Part shown: piece after piece, positions 10,801 through 22,300 of the stretch
How the letters are laid out: each line of letters opens with the position of its first letter
Numbering within the stretch: the stretch's first letter is position 1
DNA from: Branchiostoma floridae
Taxonomy: Eukaryota > Chordata > Leptocardii > Amphioxiformes > Branchiostomatidae
Assembly: GCF_000003815.2 (NCBI RefSeq)
Contig: NC_049997.1
Span: forward strand, 6,473,204 to 6,537,203
Length of the DNA stretch: 64,000 bases
Reading direction: 5' to 3'
The notes under the pieces: generated by a model
The model's input: the letters and a program-made list of their open reading frames with translations, nothing else
What the model was told of the DNA's origin: nothing
Databases searched by the model: none
Made by a program: the position numbers and the translations under genes

Positions 10801-11884
10801 TTACCTCTAACGGCGAAACCAACCTGTCGCCAAAAATGAAAATGGCGGTACATTTGTTTACATCTGCCTGTGATTACACTTTTTCACTTTCGGCTTCTTA
10901 ATTTCCCGCTTTAACCTCGTTTTTAACAGCAGAGATGACTACAGGATTTCTTTAGTCGGTAGGGATCGATGTTCTTGAATGATCGGTACTCTACTGACGA
11001 GTTGACTAACTCCATCGTGTTGCGCATCGCTCGGCTTCCAGCATAGGTGATCGGCAAAGATGGCGGGGGGTGACAGGGCCGGGAACATGCGGCATAATTT
11101 AGCTCCGATTATCCAACTATAAAAGCAAAGACACGGAATAGCTGTGCTTCTTTAGGAAGTCTTATAGATATCCTTCTCATCTGTGGTGGTATCTTTTCAC
11201 ATTTCGTATTTGACGATGAATAATTTAAGAGTTTCCCGGGCCATGTTCTCGATATGTTCGCTCGTCAGCATGCACGGAAGGCGTCAAACTTGTGTACTTT
11301 TTTCAATCGTTATCTGTTGGGGATTACCAACTTGGACACATACTCTGACTTTTCAGATATTTACAACAAGGTTTAGTCCATAACAAGTTGTACTTATCAT
11401 GTGCAGACACTTATGCATATCTCCGCAAAAATGATTTTAAAATCCTACCGGACTTTGGACCCCTACCGGACATTGGACCCCTCCCGGTACTATGGGACTT
11501 TCATAAGTTTTAAATAAAAACAAATTCCTTTAGCACTGAACAAAAATGAAATAGCCAACGTGTAAAGCAGCATAACGACTAGTTTACTAACTTGTAACTA
11601 CATGTACTTGCAAGTCAGTGAAGTTTAGCTGTCAAAGCAAAAAAGTTTTCATTCACGGGTCAAAGTTCGAAGTGTTTTGAGGTTTTACGCAACGAAGAAA
11701 CAAACGACAAAAGACAAAGTTTCGGGACAAAAACCTGTGCCACATATTTGGGAACCTCCTCCACTGTTCGGAACGACGTTTCGTTGGGAGTGACGAGGTA
11801 GAAGATCCGCCGAACCCCTGTCAGGACCGACGGTCCGTCTTTTCCGGCGAAGACCTCCTGAATTTTTAGGTTCTCTTCCGCCAT
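4816..11884 (-). CDS. AGMO: Alkylglycerol monooxygenase, 12 exons, 459 aa
   Basis: A membrane-bound di-iron, tetrahydrobiopterin-dependent oxygenase of the fatty-acid hydroxylase superfamily. The family cleaves the ether bond of alkylglycerols in the ER. Exons in gene order: 11735-11884, 9352-9482, 8749-8900, 8169-8275, 7698-7793, 7146-7212, 6867-6932, 6578-6657, 6202-6336, 5715-5831, 5281-5363, 4816-5011. Total is 1380 nt with every junction in phase. The histidine motifs are complete: HRMSH (140-144), HQVHH (153-157) and HHRVHH (229-234), followed by YCIDKNYGG and the KGPGWAPGKPRLG block typical of AGMO. Hydrophobic helices flank this core. Human AGMO is 445 aa. I chose ATG 11884 (good Kozak context, AAGATGG); an in-frame ATG at 11911 would add 9 residues. 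The donor of intron 1 is weak (CAG|GTTTTT). Intron 1 carries a SINE. Confidence 0.96.
9643..9744. repeat. Imperfect CA microsatellite
   Basis: A run of CACACA blocks broken by single changes, in intron 1 of the AGMO gene. Confidence 0.8.
9808..9901. mobile_element. Short hairpin element
   Basis: Arms 9808-9837 and 9870-9901 are complementary ('ctttagtttaagtccc' against 'gggactaaaactaaag') around a loop of about 32 nt. It is a MITE-sized fold with no coding capacity, in AGMO intron 1. Confidence 0.55.
9931..10215 (-). mobile_element. 5S-rRNA-derived SINE
   Basis: On the minus strand the first 100 or so bases (10215 to about 10110) resemble 5S rRNA: GCTACGGCC at the head, CCCGATC..CGATCTCGG, AAGTTAAGCA (box A region) and TTGGATGGGAGACC (box C). 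An unrelated body follows, then an (ATT)n tail at 9950-9931. This is the layout of SINE3-class elements with a type 1 pol III promoter. It sits antisense-to-plus within AGMO intron 1, in the same orientation as the gene. Target-site duplications were not clear. Confidence 0.85.
10216..11734. other. Rest of AGMO intron 1
   Basis: No exon or element recognised. The open frames here lack splice context and family resemblance. Confidence 0.5.
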
Positions 11885-11917
11885 CTTGGTTTTAGTTATC
11901 TGGTGACGCAATATTCA

Positions 11918-11977
11918 AGCAGATGTTGGGACGGGACGATAACATTCATCTCCGAGCAGATGTTGGGACGGGACACG
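11918..11977. repeat. Two copies of a 20-bp repeat upstream of AGMO
   Basis: AGCAGATGTTGGGACGGGAC occurs at 11919-11938 and 11958-11977, 34-93 bp upstream of the AGMO start codon. The AGCAGATGTTGGG core also resembles the termini of the MITE at 18730-18867. It may be promoter sequence or transposon debris. Confidence 0.7.
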
Positions 11978-13599
11978 CACAACTCTTATAACGAGTTAGA
12001 GAATGTTTTGATTTTTGTTCCCGAAAAGGGACTTTGTTTTGTACGATTTTGATTTTTGGCGACGCCTCAGGGGCGGAGGCATTCTACAGTATTACGATTG
12101 CTTTGAAAATATTCCAAAAATTGCACGAATGCATTCCCTAGGGAATTCGTTTTGAGGTAGCCTTTGCCTGTTTGGTCTTTTGTCGGAACAGAAATGGCCT
12201 TTGTTGCTTGGTATTTTACCGTCACATTATTTACTGTTTGGGGCAATTTGCTTCTTTCAGCACAAAAAAACATTGTCATAATCAATGCATTAAGTACGTT
12301 TTTATGTTTCTGGCAATTGAGATTTATATCACAACCCTCAATCGCTCTTTTGGTGTTCTTTGAGAGAAATAGGAACACTATATTAAAGCTTTAATGTTTA
12401 AAGTAGTTTTTTTTTTGTTTCACCTGTGAACACAGTCGTATTTTGAATTTACTAAATCTGATTTGAAACAATTTTTATTTGCAAGATATTTGTAGAAAGC
12501 AGAAAAGGCCATGACTGTCCACATTTTAAAGACTACTCATTTCCAAAACAAACGATCCACACAATTGCCTATACCTTTCATTTCATCTACATACCGTTTA
12601 TGATCTGTATTGACGGATCTTTTTTGACTGATCTGTATGTAACAGTTGTCATATAGTTGGTGATTTCCCGAATATTTCAATTGTCTATATCCAAGTTTCT
12701 AGCAATTTGTGAAATTTTAATGGGTATTCAGATTTTAATGGAATTATGCCTGTAACAAAGTGTAAGTAATACGTAATTCAGCCACCCCGGCTGCAATGTA
12801 TTTACAAATAAACCATTCATCATCATCATCATACACATCATATATACTTTTACCATATCTCAAGACACAAACACAAGAGAATATAAAACCTGGCAGAACA
12901 TGGCAAAGATGCGTCATTCCTATAACTTTGGATTTACTTCTATAACAATGACACCTGGTAATACATTCAAGCAAAACATTTCTTTTGTAATTCTGTTGAC
13001 CTTATAATAAATTGTTTGCATGCTAACAAAATTCCTGGAACTATAGAGTCAAGCCTGACTACATGTGCATTGACTTCCGTTTCGTTGAGGTGATGGATTG
13101 TGTTGCATTGTAAAGCTACGGTTACTATCAATCTGATTGCCGTCCAAGTTCAACTATTAATTTCTTGTGACTGTTGTCGTTGTCGCCTTGTAGAGCTGAA
13201 AGAAATAATATAGAACAGGTTAGGTATAGTTGACGGACACAAACATATTCCATGATCAATATGTCAACATGAATGAATCCCTATGGGTTTCTTTAGATTG
13301 CTTAGCTGTCAAATGTCTTTTTTCACAATCAAGAAATAAAGGTTCGAAAAAACGAAGTGCCCAGATCAACCAACACCCAACATCCACTCATAGGTTTGTA
13401 CTAGTTTTCAATGCTCCCGATGTTTGTGCATTTAAGCCCCCTTGTGCCTTTAAAGGTCCATTTTTAACCCACCATTCTGCCCACTGTTACCTCTATGACT
13501 TTGGATACTGAAACTATATGAGCAATAAGAACAATGGGGTAACAAACCTCGCTGTTCAGGAAAACTGTTTGAACAGCATCCGTCTGTGTAAACTTGTTC
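11978..13599. other. Intergenic DNA with a LINE or SINE tail
   Basis: About 12740-12832 ends in 'aaataaaccattcatcatcatcat', a 3' terminus typical of CR1/L2-like retroelements. Elsewhere, overlapping open frames on both strands at 12067-12394 look like chance reading of AT-rich DNA. No gene is supported. Confidence 0.45.
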
Positions 13600-14961
13600 T
13601 CATGACAAGCTGTGAGATCTGGCAGTTGGGCCATCTTCCCATCCTTCCGGTATGTTGTAATTCCTTGTGAGAGAAAAAAAGAAAGGTGTGGAATTACTCC
13701 CAACTTTGGCTTTACAGTAATTGCATACATCTGAATCCATTAGTTGTCAGAAAAGGTTTGGGATTGATATAGCATGTAGTGATATATCCAGTGAAAAACT
13801 ATATCACCCAGCATACCGCGTTTCTGTTTTGTTATAGGGCTGTACTGCTCTTAACAGTTCCTATCCGGACTTCTCGAAATGAATGATGTTACATTCTTCA
13901 TAAATCACGATGAGTCATTGACGGATCTCTCTCTTTCTTCTTTATGAAAAATCTCATGTGTACTGGTCAGCCCCATGCAGTTGCAAAAGAAACAATTGTG
14001 TACTGAGGATACGTACCTTCCGAAGGGATTTTCTTTCAAACTTTTCATTTGAAACATCATGCCTTCTTCTCATATTTTGGCTAAAGATACCCCTTGGCCT
14101 TTAATTCAAAGGCAAGTAACAAATATCTTCATCTTCGTGAGCACACGTGCGGTACTCAAGTTGGGCATTGAACAAACTATCTTATATAAGCCCTTCACAG
14201 AGGTCACAACACATGTGCGGCGAAAGAAATTCTAGGAAATATGTCAATGTACATAAAAATTAAATTCTTGCTATACATTCAAGATAAACATGTTAACGCA
14301 CTCAACATATAAAGAGGGGAATGTGGGCTCTGATATCTTTACTTACGCCCCTACATAATCAAATTAAATCCAATGACATATAACACAAAATTTCCTTAAG
14401 TGTAACTCCAGAAAATGTGACAAATTATATTTTGACAACAAATTCGTTTGCAATCAACGCTCACTATGATAGCATCCATAGAATTATTTGGTACGCCCTA
14501 TCCCTAGCATGCGGCTAAACATCTGCATCGCAGGTGTGCCCCGCCCCCCATGACCTAGTGATTTATGAGTTAGCACGTGTTAAGTTACGCAGTTGGCCAT
14601 GGGAAACAAAGCGAACAAAGACTTTTCCCCAACAGCATGCTATCCTGTCTAGTAAGCGAGAGTATTCATTGCACAGTTTCTTTTTTTAATTGGTCTAACT
14701 TAGGGGTGTCTGTGGTAAAATTCCTTGTCATGTCAGCCAAGGAGATGGTCTGTCAGTTAGCTCTAGAATTTTGAAGAAACAGAACAGTCTAGCAAGCAGG
14801 CTAACCCTGGGTAGGTTCGTCGAGACAACTAGAACAATTAGAAACAACCACATAATAGTTTGGACAAGGATACGAAATATATGAAGCTGGAAAATGATGA
14901 TCACTCACCTTTTGTGCTGTTCTGTGTCCGTCTGTCCCCAAGAAAACTCGGCCAAAGCCAT
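13600..14961 (-). CDS. Weak candidate: two-exon small protein, 38 aa
   Basis: Exon 1 (14909-14961) opens with ATG and ends in a strong donor (AAAAG|GTGAGT). Exon 2 (13600-13663) follows a CT-rich acceptor ('tctctcacaag') and continues in frame to TGA. The peptide begins MALAEFSWGQTDTEQHK and includes IPEGWEDGP. It matches no family I can name. Other frames through exon 2 stay open longer, so the true frame is uncertain. The 1.2-kb intron holds no recognised feature. It lies 1.7 kb upstream of AGMO on the same strand. Confidence 0.22.
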
Positions 14962-15458
14962 GATTGCCTGAACGATGATAGACTAGAAGCCTGATTACGT
15001 CTGCTCCCATCCAGTACGTCTGCTCCCATCACTGGAGGGTCTATTGTGTTCACTCAAAAGTTCTCGAATGCTCTTCCCTATCTCTGTGCTCCGCCTTTGG
15101 GTTGATCTAACATGTAAACACCCAATAAGGTCCACCCTTCTCTCCTCCCACTTTTACTCCCAACAAATAACGTCCACCCTGCTTTCCACACAAATCTCCG
15201 CCCAGCTGTCTGTCCATCTGGTCATCAATCATTGCACTTGTGGTAATTGTACTAACACACAGCTATCTACATGTTGGTAACATTCTATGAATTTATTTGG
15301 AGACACGATTAGCTTTTACAATGTCTATAGCATCTGTATTCTTCCTGTTATCCTATATTCATCAATATCCATGGAACAAATCTAGATAACACACAGCCAC
15401 AGGCAAATATCATATACAGCAACTTTTCAAAAAAGTCACAAAAAGTAGGAAGTCTACG
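14962..15458. other. Intergenic stretch with a short tandem duplication
   Basis: 'cgtctgctcccatc' occurs twice at about 14999-15031. Nothing else recognised. Confidence 0.5.
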
Positions 15459-16707
15459 TATATAAACTCGGCACAAAAAGTTTGGAATATAAACTTTGGC
15501 TGATCATATTTCCGTTGTTTCTGCATCAATTTTAATGTGTTATATATCAAAAGAAAGCGTGTGTGATTTCCTTTCACACGGTATCAAACTCCTTATGATT
15601 ATAAATTCGTGGAACGAGCACCAGGGCTACTCACGTCAGTGGGTCACGAAAAAAAAGTGCCCAAATTTCAATTTTTGTGTTCAACTCTGTATCATCCTGC
15701 TGGTATGGGTGCGGTGTCAAGGATTCAATCTGTCCTTTTTTTCACGTAACATCCAAGTTTATCTTTAACATTTGATAAGAGTATATGTGCCTTTTTGGCT
15801 GTTGAATGACCGAATCGAGGTGTGGAGGCGGCAAGGAGAATACCACGCTGATAGTCGTTCGGATAGGGCGTAACAGCGCGTAGCACTTGGTGTGGTGTAT
15901 GTATGGCTGCCACGGGAAAAACAAGGTTCAGTATCATCACAGACAAGTCAACCTTAATGCTGTGAGATACAGGGCACCATTCTCCATTCAGTCGAAATGT
16001 CATACCGCTCAGATATGAGGCCGAATAACATTCTGCAAGAATGCACCGCCTGTTCATGCACACAGTCTGCAATAGACCTTGCTCCGTGTGGACGGGCGTT
16101 GTATAGTCTAACACTTGCAGAATTGCATTTGGTCCCACACTAGCACACGTTGCTGACGTGGTATGACATTGCAACTGAATGGAAAATGGTGCCCTGTATC
16201 TCACAGCAGCAAGGTTGACTTGTCTGTGATGATACTGAACCTTGTTTTTCCCGTGGCGGCCATACATACACCACACCAAGCGCTACGCGCTGTTACGCCC
16301 TATCCGTACGACTATCAGCGTGGTATTCTCCTTGCCGCCTCCACACCTCGATTCGGTCATTCAACAGCCAAAAAGGCACATATACTCTTATCAAATGTTA
16401 AAGATAAACTTGGATGTTACGTGAAAAAAAGGACAGATTGAATCCTTGACACCGCACCCATACCAGCAGGATGATACAGAGTTGAACACAAAAATTGAAA
16501 TTTGGGCACTTTTTTTTCGTGACCCACTGACGTGAGTAGCCCTGGTTCTCGTTCCACGAATTTATAATCATAAGGAGTTTGATACCGTGTGAAAGGAAAT
16601 CACACACGCTTTCTTTTGATATATAACACATTAAAATTGATGCAGAAACAACGGAAATATGATCAGCCAAAGTTGATATTCCAAACTTTTTGTGCCGAGT
16701 TTATATA
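15459..16707. mobile_element. Foldback element with 548-bp arms and Tc1-like remnants
   Basis: Arms 15459-16006 and 16159-16707 are reverse complements with only scattered mismatches around a 152-bp loop. Both ends read TATATAAACTCGG inward. Each arm, read toward the centre, carries decayed Tc1/mariner transposase segments: VWRRQGEYHADS, and on the minus strand the stretch MVWCMYGRHGK followed by VNLAAVRYR, which fits the Tc1 pattern MVWGGI..GKT..NL.A.RYRD. Stops and frameshifts break any full ORF and the loop encodes no intact catalytic DDE core. It looks like an inverted duplication of a degenerate Tc1-like element. Confidence 0.85.
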
Positions 16708-16955
16708 AGATCCATGAACAATGGGACAAAATCTAATTTCCTTACAGCAAACTATTCCATGTGTTAGACGTTCTGTGCAGAAATTGTTCAGTTTTGAGCA
16801 TTTAAATTTGTTCTGGGTTTCAGAGAGCGGATATTTTCTGACTTTGAAGATTTGGTCTGATAACAGTGATCTTGCATTGTGAGTAGTTTACATATTGACA
16901 CTGATGGTTTGTTTTCATGACTCATGAACATTCACTAAGTTTTCTGCTGGATCAT
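16708..16955. other. Spacer, nothing recognised
   Basis: No coding, RNA or repeat signature seen. Confidence 0.5.
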
Positions 16956-17210
16956 GTTTTTCAAGTTTAACGGCACTAACGTTAGCATCTGCAGTAAACT
17001 GTAAAGAGTCTCTGGACCCGTCGGACCTGTCGCATCCAAGGGTGATCCTGGCCGCTCTGTTTTGTATCGCTTGAAACTTGAAGTTGTTTTTATCCTTAGA
17101 TGTACCCAGCCGTGTCAGTACCAGCTTAAATCAGTGCCACCTTCTGTTTGCGTGGATCTTGACCATGCTGATATTGCATTTCTTTGCTGCATAGCCTATT
17201 TGAGATTCTA
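16956..17210 (-). pseudogene. LINE reverse-transcriptase C-terminal relic
   Basis: The minus strand reads LVLTRLGTSKDKN then FQAIQNRAARITLGCD, the 'LQ..QNRAARI' signature found after the RT thumb in CR1/Jockey-type LINEs. An in-frame stop interrupts it upstream and no intact domain remains. Confidence 0.6.
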
Positions 17211-17262
17211 ATGTAAGATTTAGATTTATTGATGTAAAAATTGCGTCAACAATAACGTGACA

Positions 17263-17444
17263 GTGGGTACTAGTACCTGTTTTAAACACTGTCCCCTAAG
17301 CATAGGATCCAGTTGTACAGGTGGTGTTGCGAGTGGAACGTTTCCACAGATGTCCCGATCAACTCCCAGTACTAAGCTTGTCAGTGGGCACCTGTTTAAC
17401 ACTGTCCCCTGAGCTCGGGTTTCAGTTGTACAGGTGGTGCGAGT
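17263..17444. repeat. Two diverged tandem copies of about 70 bp
   Basis: 'tttaaacactgtcccctaag' to 'gttgtacaggtggtg' at 17281-17327 recurs at 17395-17438 with changes, and the flanks are also similar. Origin unknown. Confidence 0.6.
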
Positions 17445-17639
17445 GTTATGATTTAACAGACACAGATGTCCCCACGGGCACGGTATACTGGAATGGGCTT
17501 AATTCGCTCCAGATGTCCTACAGCTGGTCTGGCAGTCTGTGCTTTGGGACTCTCAATGGGCTACTTAGGGTCACCAGTGTGACATTGTCAATCGGCGCGG
17601 CCATGAGGCGATTAATCCCATAATAAACCAACATCTTAT

Positions 17640-17860
17640 CCATATGAAAATGAATTCCACTTCGTTGTGGATTATTCTAGATATAATACGTTACGTCGTA
17701 AGTTATTAACATTTCTAGAATCAAGTAGATCAGATTTTAAGAGACTAAATGCTACAGACAGATTTGAATGTACAAATGTATATAAATATAAATTATCTTC
17801 AATGGCACAACGCAAAAATAGGCAAATATAAGAGATAGCTTTGTTATTAGAAAATACACT
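17640..17860 (+). mobile_element. Decayed LINE-like fragment, related to 54931-55143
   Basis: FKRLNATDRFECT here corresponds to FKRLDATDRFTHS at about 55017. The 'gcaaaaataggcaaat' stretch and the following 'gctttgttattagaaa' also match. This copy has stops and frameshifts. The family looks like the C-terminal tail of a retroelement polyprotein. Confidence 0.5.
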
Positions 17861-18729
17861 GACACTCATGATAATCCCCGCTCGATTGAAATTTGATATC
17901 GAAATTTATGCTAGCATTTATTGTTATACATGTTGTAGTAATAAGGATATTCAGTCTTACCCAATACCTTTATTTCACACTCTGTGTAATAGTTGCTGCC
18001 ATGCATTGCACCGTGATTCATTCATTCATTCATTCATTCATATACTGTCAAGGCACAGACAGTCCACATCAGAGACAAAGGGTGTCTATAACAGCAGAGG
18101 TCTTAATAAAACAAACAAACAAACAGCTATTCCATCGTAACCTTTCGTCGCCTGTGTTTTTATAAACGCCATGCTTGTTTCTATTGCGCGCAATGCAAAA
18201 GCGTTTATTTATTTACATCTGCTTCGAGATGAGGACCTCTTGCGGTGACCGCACAAACTGCAGCTATGCTTTGACCCATGGCTTTAATAGCTGTTAACAT
18301 GCAATATATCTACAGCGCTATACTCGTTTATGAAGAAAGTTTGAAAAACAAAATTCCTGCCACCTTGACAATTCGCCTACGAGTCTTTATCTTCTCTTTT
18401 AAGTGCACTATTTTGACCTAGATCGTTGTGCGCCGCGGATGAATATTTGCGTTCTTCGCCCCGTACTGCAGTTCAGGAATCAGGAACGTTTCGCCACTTC
18501 CACATATTAGTTGGGGCTAGGAGCAAATTTAAGGTACTTTAAGACCAACGCCAGGCCAGCTCAATATCCTCAGATGCGCTCAAATCTAAGTCGGTAAGTT
18601 GATCACATTATAGTATTACTGTAGACCTTGTGAACTTGCTCCGAATGTGGAAAAGACTGGCGAAAAACGTTCTAGCGTTCTGTGACCCGTGGGTGACCCT
18701 AACAGACTATGACCCAGTGAGCCGTCTCC
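17861..18729. other. Intergenic stretch with a CATT microsatellite
   Basis: (ATTC)n lies at 18017-18041. The remaining open frames, including overlapping ones at 18616-18845, are not supported as genes. Confidence 0.5.
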
Positions 18730-18867
18730 AAGCAGATATTGGGGGTGGAAAATCTCTTTGCACTGCATCCTGGCTTTCCCCCGTAGGCACCCTACCTCGC
18801 ACCCTGCCATATTTAGGAAGCTTTAACAGTCAGAAAACTTGGTAAACTTCCACCCTAACATCTGCTT
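18730..18867. mobile_element. Small MITE, about 138 bp
   Basis: The left end AAGCAGATATTGGGGGTGGAA (18730-18750) is nearly complementary to the right end TTCCACCCTAACATCTGCTT (18848-18867). No coding capacity. Confidence 0.6.
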
Positions 18868-18973
18868 TGAGAATAGACACAAGTCAGGTGGTTTCAACTA
18901 AAGGGGGCGTGGTCCATGGGTGTTTTATCTGACGTTATAAGGTTTTGAGGGGTGTGATTATGAAAACTTTTTC

Positions 18974-18980
18974 TATAAAA
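18974..18980 (+). promoter_or_regulatory. Conserved TATAAAA upstream of AKR copy A
   Basis: 'ctataaaaagtatttaaact' here is matched by 'ttataaaaagcatttaaact' upstream of copy B (32511 onward), and 'gggcgtggtccatggg' is shared just before it. Conservation may only reflect the segmental duplication, but the position 5' of the UTR exon suits a core promoter. Confidence 0.3.
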
Positions 18981-19340
18981 AGTATTTAAACTGTGTAAAA
19001 AAACTGAAACCCATATGTTCTTCTTCACCAAAGCAGGTGCCATTGAACAGCTTAGTCTACAAGCAAAATGCAGGAAATAGTGTTTCAGAGGGTCTTGATT
19101 TAAAAATTTTCTGGGACCCAGACCCCCTAGAAATGACGCGCAACGTCACGCCATACCTTTGGTGCTCTGAATAGGATTCCCATTCAAAATCAAGGGGACT
19201 GAAAATGATTTCAGGCTGGCTAAAAACCTGATTAGTACTATTACTGGTTTAACTGTGGAAGTATTTGAATTGATATGAATTTATTATTCCATTCCCAGGT
19301 ACTGTAGAGTGTAGTTGAAGTTGAGACGTCAGCTGCAGAC

Positions 19341-22300
19341 ATGACCTGGCCTGCTGTGAGGCTGTGTACGGGGGCGTCCATGCCACTGCTGGGTCTGGGG
19401 ACATGGAGGGTAAGTCTCACCACATCACGTAAAGTTTCACACATTTGTGAATCTGGCTTGCAAACCATTTTTGCTGGCCTTCTTTGACTAAGCCTGCTAT
19501 CCAGCCATATTATAACTCCCAGGTCTCTTCTGTCCTCTCTGAAAACACAGGCGAGCCTTGGGAGCTATAATACGGCTGCATATACCAGGTTAATTTTGAC
19601 TACCATAAGTATGTCCGGGTTCTGGCAAGGGCAGTTGAACATGCCCTACACTATATGCTTAAATGTATCCCCTATGCTGTGATTTCGTTGAGTGGCTTGG
19701 GCCCCTACCCAAGGTTTCAGCCAACCAGCAATGTTTCAACCCCCATTTTGGGGGGGGGGGACACAATTGGCCATGAATTGAAAATTTAATGAATGAATGA
19801 ATGAATGACTTTATTGTACATTTGTGCTCAAACAAGCTAAGTACAGGTCGTAGCGCTTTACTAAGTGATAATGATATGGACTGTCCTTACATGCAATCTC
19901 TATCCATCTTTCTCTTCCGCCTTCTCTCCATTCCTCCTGCACATGCGTGTACACACTCTCTTCCTCCTCTTTCTCTCACTCAATATTCCTGATGTATTAG
20001 ACTAACATTATTCTGACTACTATTTAATATAAGATCATGATGTTCTGTATCAATACTTTCCAGGCTAAACAGAATGAGTGTTACCAGGCTGTGAAAACAG
20101 CCCTCCAGATGGGATACCGGCACATCGACACGGCCGAGTTTTACCAGAATGAGAAGGAAATTGGTCAGGCTCTCCTGGAGCAGTTTACAGCAGGACTGAA
20201 GAGGGAGGAAGTGTTCGTAACAAGCAAGGTTTGAAAAATCACATGTAACATTTAATTTCTAGCATAAAACTTGCTAAGGCCTTCACATCTTTTATCTGCT
20301 GGTAGGGGAAATGGTCAAAAACAATCAATTAATTTTGTTGCATAAATTGACTTCTAAAAGGACGGGAGACCTGGCGCATCCCCATCTTGTAATTAGCCAG
20401 CAAAAGGGTAAATTGTCACCCCGTAAAGGGCGGTAAAACCCCATCATGTGTATACATGAGCGAACATGTGTGATCACCTCGACCGATGATGATGATGATG
20501 AACTTCTAAAAGGTTTATGCCTCCATAGATGATCATATGGAAGGCTACAATTATGAGATTGAGATCTTTGTTCTTGTTCTAATTGTTTGAATACTAATGA
20601 GTAGGGGCATTTAATTTCTGCCATACAACTTGATCAGACCCTCACATTGTTAGGACATATCTAAGGGTACTTACACATGTAGCTACAGGTGGGGAGTCAT
20701 GGTCAAGAACAATCAGTTTAACTTTCATTCAGTTTGTCGCACTTATAGAAGGTTTTATCACTCCATAGATATTTCACTGAGGTATGCTTATAATCTTTGA
20801 TTTCTTGTTCTATATTATATGTTTGCTCATGATCAGGGTGAACTCTATCACATGTCAACATCTTTCTTATTTTCAGTTATGGAACACCCGGCACCACCCC
20901 GATGACGTCCTGCCAGCCTGTCAGAGGAGCCTAACCGACCTGGGACTAGACTATCTGGACCTGTACCTCATGCACTTCCCGGTGGCATATGCGGTAAAGA
21001 TCATGGCATCTTTTATTTTGACAAATTTCTATCTTAAACATCTTAGTTTGCCACTTTGCTATGTGGTAGGTTTTAGGACACACTCTGTCTCTTTTTCAAC
21101 CTTGTAGATCTTGTACTGGAGTTCTCTTGTCATGTGACTTAAATGAATAGAATTTTTTCCTGTTTCAGTCCTGAAAAATTAGGGTTGGTAGGTAGGGATT
21201 TTTTTTCTGTGATTATTTTTTTCTGCAATTCTTTTTAAACTTTGGCCAAATCTCTAGTGATACATCACAGTTTACTGTAATTAAGTAAGACTGAAATGCA
21301 CGAGGACACTTATATTTTCAAAGCCAAACTTTTAAGTTTTTTGTATAATGGTTACAAGTCAGTGGATACATTTTATCCTAAATATTAGAGATGTCTTAAT
21401 ATATACTTCAGGGAATAGTTCTCTGCGTTTAGTAGAAATCTTTAAATTTTGACCATTTTTTTGTGGGGGACTAAAGTTGTACTCAGAAGTTTGTTATTAC
21501 TTGCCACAAAGTATATATCATGATTATGAATGCCAAATGTGTATGAAAATAGCCACCAGCTGAGAGCTCAACTTGTTTTTTGTTTACTATGCATGTTGTT
21601 GTTGTTGTTTGTTTCTTCCAGAGAGGAGACAACTTTCTACCGTATGATGACAAGGGACAAGCTTCTACAATGGACATCCACTTCATGGATACATGGAAGG
21701 TGAGATTATAAATTAATAAAGATTATCAAGACAATAAAAGCTTTATAAGGAAAAGTTATGTTGTGTTACTAATTACAGTCCTGAAAAACATTGAGTTGGT
21801 AGGTTGGGAATCTCTCTTTTTTTAAACTTGTCTGAAATGATCTAACAAATACTAAACTAACAATGTAAAAAAGGAATGTATCAAAACACTTGTATTTCTA
21901 ACATCATATTGTAATATACAATTATACTACTTTACTAATTGTAACTGCAAATTTATAACACAATGAAAACCTCCTGCAAAATTAACTCCTCTTGAAATGG
22001 ATTTGCATGTACTTTATTACATACTGTACATGTACATGTACATGATTGTGTATACAAATGTACCTTTTTTAAAAAACTTTTTTCAGGCCATGGAGAAGCT
22101 TGTGGATGCAGGACTGGTGAAGGCCATCGGTGTGTCCAACTTCAACATCTCACAGATGGAGGAGGTTCTGACCAATGGGAGGATCAAACCAGCTGTCAAT
22201 CAAGTAAGATCCTCCCAGAATTTTACCTTATAAGGTCACTTCAATTTGATTTGAACATTCTGACCAATGAGAGGATCAAACCAGCTGTTAACCAAGTAAG

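Noticed and set aside
12067-12394. Overlapping open frames of 103, 76 and 63 aa
   Set aside because: They occur on both strands of the same AT-rich DNA, have no family resemblance and lack splice signals.
15725-16279. 184-aa minus-strand protein
   Set aside because: It crosses both arms of the foldback element; the second half is the reverse complement of the first arm, so only the first part resembles transposase.
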